From Fragum whitleyi (Eukaryota; Mollusca; Bivalvia; Cardiida; Cardiidae): 64,000 bases of DNA. This document shows, in pieces, positions 59,077 through 64,000 of this stretch. Made by a program: the position numbers and the translations under genes. The DNA lies in the NCBI GenBank assembly GCA_948146395.1, contig OX411549.1, positions 37,222,693-37,286,692 on the forward strand. Reading direction: 5' to 3'. Positions within the stretch are counted from its first letter, which is position 1. The number at the start of each line of letters is the position of its first letter. Below the pieces are notes generated by a model that was not told where the DNA came from, searched no databases, and saw only the letters and a program-made list of their open reading frames with translations.

Positions 59077-61064
59077 GTAAGTGAAAATTTGCTGCATATT
59101 GAAAGCCTCGAATGGAAGGATTTTTTTTTAATTTGGATATATAAAATAAAAAAAAAGTTTTTCTGTGTTTGTAAATAAAACGATTTACTGGCATTACAAG
59201 TCGGAATCGACTCAAATGAAACACACAGCATAGCAATATAGCCGACAATTGTCATAGATTTTGATCTGTTACGCAGAAATCAAAACAAACAACGACATCC
59301 GTACAACAAATATTAGTAGACAAGGTAGGAACTTTTTAAAGGTAATCTAAGTTCGTGTTATCTTTCATTGTATGGAAAAATATAAAAAAGCTTTATTTTC
59401 TCGAGTGTCGATGGACCTACTTTAAACGCATAATGAGACATTCTCGTAACATCGCGCGTAAACGGTTGGTTAGAATGACATCATTGATTGACACGAAACT
59501 CATTTAATCTAGCGTTATTCGACGAAAAAATAAGTCGATCGGTAAAACAGTTATAGTTCATTTCTGACAATTTACGCGTATAACCTTGCGCTCCGCTAAC
59601 GCTCCGCTTAGGTTATATGGCGTAAATTGACAGAAAGGAACTATAACTATTACTTATACGAGGGGTCTTTCAGAAGTTACTGGACTGACGTCATATCTGA
59701 AAGACTGCTACTCGTATGAAATTATAAACATATCACAAAAAAGTGATATCTTTGCTTGGTCATATCTTTGCTTGCTCACACACCTTTGATGAAAGTACAC
59801 CGAGTAATAATCATTTTATGAGCGAACAAAGCCATGTACTATGTGCCGAGCGGCGCACACCGCCATTTTCAAAAGTACATAGTTGACGTTGATATGTTCA
59901 AAACATAAACTGTATTTCAAACTTTTCCAATGAAAACAATCCCCACACTTCGATACAAGAATTGCTTAATGTGTCATTACATCGTCAATATCTGGATAAC
60001 AGCACCTATCGTCACCTACATTCTGTCTTGTTAATCAATAACAGCTTTTTTGCAGCAAATATTTGAGACTTGTCCTTCATTTGTTGTCATTAACAAGTGT
60101 TCTACCATTCCATTTTTTTCTTACTTGTTGAATATGTTTTGTTGTGGAATATTTCTGCAGAAGTGCCACACTAGGTGTCTGTGACATTGCTTTCGATCCC
60201 CTGCTCTCTCCAAGTATCAATTTCTATTACGGATTGCAACCCAAAGTTTTTCTGACGTCTAGGTAGCTTTATTCTGTCTACCACAATCGTTGATCAGGGC
60301 TTTTTATACGAGCAACGAAACGTGTTTCAACCAATTAAGTAACCCGCAAGTACTACGGTGTTAGTATCGAAATAGTATTGAAGTAGTACGCGAAGATTCA
60401 AGAAATTTATTTCACTGTAAGTTATTATTTTTGTGCTAAAGTGACTGGATGTATAGACGATAAGTATGAAATTAGTCTCTGCTCCGCTTGACATTATGGA
60501 TGTCTCTATGGGAGCGCCTTATGTAAATTAATAGGATAAAATGTTATACATTTGCTCCTTGTTTTTATTATTCATCCTAAGCAAATTTCAAAAATTTCCG
60601 TTGAATGGTTTTCTGGAAAAAAAAATACACGAATTTTAGACAACAGAGTCTTTACTGCCAAAGATTATATTTGTTGTATTTTTTTCATATTCATCGGCCC
60701 TTGCGAATAGCTTGTATTGAGACCAATGAAGTATTAAACAAATCTTATCGCTATGTTGAATAACATTTTACTTCCCATGTGCATATAAAGCGACTTCAAT
60801 TAAAACAATCGATTATTTTGGCGTTTCACAATGAAAGACATATAAACAAAACAATTTTTGGCATATCTTACACTGTATATAAGGAAGTCAACTATTTTCA
60901 GTGAGTAAATCGTAACAAATCAACGACAACAAAAACAACAAAACAAGTAACAGACTGTGAGATGCACAGGCTGGCCAGTTGCTTTTCTGTGCCCATATGC
61001 GAAATTGTTAAAAATGTCAAGCCCAGGCCAGTTTGTCTTTGACATGGCATATATCACATTTCAG
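59077..61064 (+). other. Intron B-C of the channel gene
   Basis: GTAAGTG at 59,077 to ACATTTCAG at 61,056-61,064, 1,988 bp. It holds two foldback structures (59,547-59,651 and 59,653-59,720) and a short duplication of atatctttgcttg (59,747-59,777). No other coding segment recognised. Confidence 0.7.
59547..59651. mobile_element. Foldback element with GCTCCGC loop
   Basis: The left arm runs from AGTTATAGTTCATTTCTGAC through CAATTTACGCGTATAACC. The right arm GGTTATATGGCGTAAATTG continues to CAGAAAGGAACTATAACT, its inverse with few mismatches. The loop is TTGCGCTCCGCTAACGCTCCGCTTA-like, with two GCTCCGCT words. A second inverted pair follows directly: TATACGAG/TCTTTCAGA with TCTGAAAGA/CTCGTATG at 59,653-59,720. 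Confidence 0.85.
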
Positions 61065-61215
61065 CTCGCTTTTCTAAAGAAAGGAAGGTTGTACACTGCG
61101 ATTGTCCGATACCCTGTAATTCCATTCAGTTTGAAACAAAACTGTCGTCAGCCAAATATCCAAGTAAAAAGACTGTTTATTTCAAGACAGATTTGGCAGA
61201 TTTCAACTACGCCAG
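61065..61215 (+). CDS. Degenerin/ENaC/ASIC-type channel, exon C (CxCxxPC signature)
   Basis: 151-bp exon between ACATTTCAG and AGGTAAGT, entered in phase 1 and left in phase 2. It reads ARFSKERKVVHCDCPIPCNS, then IQFETKLSSAKYPSKKTVYF and KTDLADFNYAR. C-D-C-P-I-P-C followed about 10 residues on by K-L-S-S-A-K-Y-P-S is the DEG/ENaC family signature in the palm/thumb region before TM2. This is the strongest single piece of gene evidence in the window. The next exons should encode the pre-TM2 segment and TM2 with the G-x-S selectivity filter; I did not find them before 64,000. No stop or frameshift interrupts the three exons. Confidence 0.93.
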
Positions 61216-61699
61216 GTAAGTTTTCTACAATAGAAATATCTCTGCATCATAAAGTTGTCCATCGAGCACATAAAAACTTAATACTGTCAACCGAAAATAC
61301 GGAAATATCTCTCTTAAATAAAAATGTATCCCTTCCTTTATTATTTGGTATAATTGTAGGCCGATATCAAATCCAAGTTATTTATTTTTATGAATTTAGA
61401 TGAAAAGAGAATGATTGTTTTCTTCTGAAGTTGAAGTAACCTAACTTTTATATTGTTTTGGTGATCATTTTCTTCAGTGAAGTTCCATGACAGAAAAGTA
61501 AGGAAAATCTTGTTGCAAGCAATATTTTTTCTAGAAATTCTTCGATGATCACTTAATATTCTATACCATGACATTTTCTCTTATCTCTAACCCTGTCGTT
61601 GGCTCATATCTTTTCCGACGTATGTTTGCAAGTGAAGGTAAACCTAAGTAGGAGTCTAGAAACGATGTAAAGCTAGTACATGTACTAGTGCGAAACATA

Positions 61700-61790
61700 C
61701 ATGTTATGTGAAAGGGATCCATCGGAAGGTGCTTTAAACGTCGCGATACTATTTAAAACTGTTAAAAGTGGCGTTTAACTCCATTGAAAG
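61700..61790 (+). mobile_element. SINE 3' domain, decayed fragment
   Basis: ggaaggtgctttaaacgtcgcgatactatttaaa, here in parts: ggaaggtgctttaaacgtcg and cgatactatttaaaactgtt, then aaaagtggcgtttaactcca. It matches the 3' domain of the SINEs at 5,475 and 42,748 (aggtgctcaagccgccgcga, tataactg, agcggcgtaaaactcca). Confidence 0.75.
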
Positions 61791-62074
61791 AAAACAAATC
61801 ATAACTGACGAAGGATTAATATTATCACGGATGTAAAAAATTAAATAGACATGCAAAAGATTGTTAAATAAGTAAAGAATAGCCTGAGAAATAGTCTACA
61901 ACTAAACAATGCTCCAAAGGCGTTATTCCTATTTTCGCATAAACTCTCTAATGCTTAGATACATTTAAAATCTTACAGAACCAATTTGAGACACAATTAA
62001 ATTGCAAATAACAAGTATTATGACCAGTTAAATAATGTAATGAATTGAAGCTCTAGACGAGCATAATTAGTTAA

Positions 62075-62229
62075 GATAGTGGACCCGTAGAGGTTCTGCA
62101 ATATCTCGGAACTCACGATTTTTAACAATGTTAACCGGGGTTTCCTAATGAAATCATCAGGAAGTCCAATAAACACCGTAAAAGTTCATGACTTTCGAAA
62201 CGTTGCGGAACTTTTACAGGTCCACTACC
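62075..62229. mobile_element. Foldback element, copy 2, TTAA-flanked
   Basis: Begins GATAGTGGACC after TTAA (62,071-62,074) and ends GGTCCACTACC before TTAA (62,230-62,233). The arms share gttaaccggggtttcctaat, and tttcgaaacgttgcgg pairs with the left arm. Related to the copy at 58,755. The TTAA flanks may be a target duplication or part of the termini. Confidence 0.82.
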
Positions 62230-62482
62230 TTAATTACCATGAGACATCCTATCTCATACCAACAGATTGCGAAAAGTGATTAATTTGCTCAATTTCATTA
62301 ATGACGTGCAAAACTCTCCCTTATTATCTTAGCAAAATTCCGATTCAAGTACTGGCCAGGTACTACAGCAACCGTGCTCGTAAAACGTCGAGCCAAAATC
62401 CAATTTTACAAAGGAAGCAAGTTGTGCTCATCTTAAAGAATCTACTTGTAAAACCCATTTGGTTACTTTGGTTTATTTTTAG

Positions 62483-63450
62483 CTCCACTTGATTTATTCC
62501 AGCGGAGCTTGTGTCGTTGCCGGTCGTCCGTCGTTAGTCCGTGCGTAAACATTTTATCGGTTTGATAGCTTGGGTGATACGGGCTTTCTAGTCACAATGG
62601 GACCCCAATGGTGAAATATATAAAGATCTCATTCTCTAAATTCTCAGGTCAGAATTCAACCAAATTTTACAGGAATTATCCTTATGACATGTTCTTTCAG
62701 ATTCTTTCGTTAAATTTTGACCGGGATAATAACATGGGCACTCTGGGCTAATGTTTCACCAGAAAATAGGCCTCCAACGGTGAAATATTGAAAAAAATAT
62801 TCTTCTCTAGAACTTTTGTATAGAATTTAACCTTACTTCACCAGAATTATCTTTTTGATAAAAAATTAAGTTTCCTCTTTAATTTCCTCTTTAAATTCTG
62901 ATAGGGTTTTATCTTATAACTATACAAATATCCGTATGATAACATCCTATATGATTTTTTTTTGTGATATCACATAGTTATTTTTAGAATAAAGATATAA
63001 TGCGGTTATTTTTAGAAACTTGCATTTCAGTTAGAAACAAGAATACAAGACAAATAGAGGTTATAAGATAATTGTAATACGTACTAAGTATATTGTATGA
63101 AAAAATATCAAACTCGGTTGTGGGAATTGTTATTGTCTCGGCAAATCCTCGACAATTATCAATTCTCCCAACCTCATTAGATATTTTTTCTCATACAAAA
63201 CACTGAGTACGTATTATATATGTATCATGGGTTCCAAAAGTTGTCGATTCATTAAAAATGGTCCAATATGGTATATACTTGGATAAATATTCTTCACCGA
63301 AACTACCCATCAGAATTCAACCTTATTTCACAGGAATTATTCTCCGGAATAATTCAGTTGAAGATGTCCATATAGTGCTTTTCAGTACACAAAATATGTA
63401 TCTTCAAATCTTGAACCGTATCGAGAAACGGGGACATTTAGAAAATTAAC
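62483..63450 (+). repeat. AGCTCCAC-type repeat with decayed core
   Basis: Starts AGCTCCACTTGATTTATTCC at 62,483, then GGTCGTCCGTCG and tagtccgtgcgtaaac. Core units of about 180 bp share aggaattatc and gaattcaacc words (about 62,645, 62,825 and 63,310). The foldback element at 63,075 interrupts it. AGCTCCAC is the inverse of the TGGAGCTAAA end at 25,748, so this is likely the same broad class in the opposite sense. Confidence 0.55.
63075..63216. mobile_element. Foldback element with interrupted arms
   Basis: TAATACGTACT, GTATGAAAAAATATC, GGTTGTGGGAATTG and ATTGTC on the left pair with GACAATTATCAATTC, CCCAACC, GATATTTTTTCTCATAC and AGTACGTATTA on the right. The loop is TCGGCAAATCC. No ORF. 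Confidence 0.85.
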
Positions 63451-63747
63451 AAATTTCATATCGTCAGTGGGTGATCAAAACGTCGTAACTCCAGCTTATT
63501 CAAGCTGTAGTTACTTGGTTTTGACTCCCCAACAACGATATCCTTGTTATTCGGCATGGACTGCACTACCACCATTGAACGCTCTCAATGTTTCACTCTG
63601 GTTCAAGAAAGATCTTTCTTGAACTTAGGCAATATTTTTTTCTTGTACACACACCGTACTTCCGGGCAGTGAGCCATATTTACTAAAATGATGTCCACAT
63701 ATTTGCCTTTTTATACAAATATTTAAATACTGCATTTTCTAATTTTG

Positions 63748-63830
63748 AATGGTGTTTATCGCCGCTTACAGCAATCTGTCAGTTATATCGCGGCGGCTAG
63801 AGCATTTTTCACAAAAAATATTTCGGTAAT
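63748..63830 (-). mobile_element. SINE 3' domain fragment, minus strand
   Basis: The minus strand reads gctctagccgccgcgatata, actgacagattgctgtaagc and ggcgataaacacc, matching the 3' domain of the SINEs at 5,475 and 42,748. The head is not recognisable upstream. Confidence 0.78.
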
Positions 63831-64000
63831 GTATGAGTGTTCGGTATCTATAGCTTTTAATTTGTGCATTCGGAACATCACTCGGACTTTCCCGTGAACT
63901 GGAAAGTACCTCGGGCGTAAGTGTAGTAATTTCGGGCCATATTTAGATAATTCGGCTACTGGTGGTACTTATATTATTCAACGCTTGAAGAAAAGCACAT
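63831..64000. other. No feature recognised
   Basis: The last 170 bp show no repeat or coding motif that I can support. Confidence 0.5.

Overview
This is eukaryotic, animal-type DNA: AT-rich, with no long intact reading frames, spliced coding exons and dense transposon debris. The SINEs (tRNA-like head, GCGGCG-type 3' domain, CAAT tail) and the many non-autonomous repeats starting AACAAGAG suggest a mollusc, most likely a bivalve. The species cannot be fixed from the sequence.

Positions 1 to about 48,430 form one higher-order repeat array. A complex unit of roughly 9 kb (insertions removed) occurs as four copies in the order + + - +. I label its blocks a to n in circular order. In copy 2 they are: a 4,061-4,700; b to 5,050; c to 5,430; d to 6,300; e to 7,560; f to 8,299; g 9,627-9,770; h to 10,140; i (mariner transposase relic) to 10,515; j (TCAAGGTCA-rich) to 11,400; k 11,400-11,757 plus 18,571-19,330; l to 20,350; m to 20,880; n to about 20,945. 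Copy 1 (1-4,060) runs f, i-n and continues directly into block a of copy 2, so the units are in tandem. Copy 3 (22,150-36,060) is inverted and copy 4 (36,061-48,430) is direct again.

The array has been a target for later insertions, and comparing copies supplies the empty sites. Copy 2 carries a SINE, an AACAAGAG element and a Jockey-type LINE bounded by a 13-bp target duplication; the LINE itself holds two nested elements. Copy 3 carries an L2/CR1-type LINE with a GATA tail (which holds a TA-flanked MITE), another AACAAGAG element, a Tc1-type transposase relic and a second type of LINE. Copy 4 carries two AACAAGAG elements, one of which contains a young SINE with a perfect 13-bp target duplication.

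From 48,430 to 64,000 the sequence is mostly single-copy. It contains the only host gene I can support: three plus-strand exons (57,723-57,912, 59,017-59,076, 61,065-61,215) of a degenerin/ENaC/ASIC-type sodium channel, with matching splice phases and the CDCPIPC extracellular signature. The 5' exons and the TM2 exon were not found. Its introns and flanks hold SINE fragments, foldback elements and a TTAA-flanked MITE. I see no rRNA gene, functional tRNA gene or CRISPR array.
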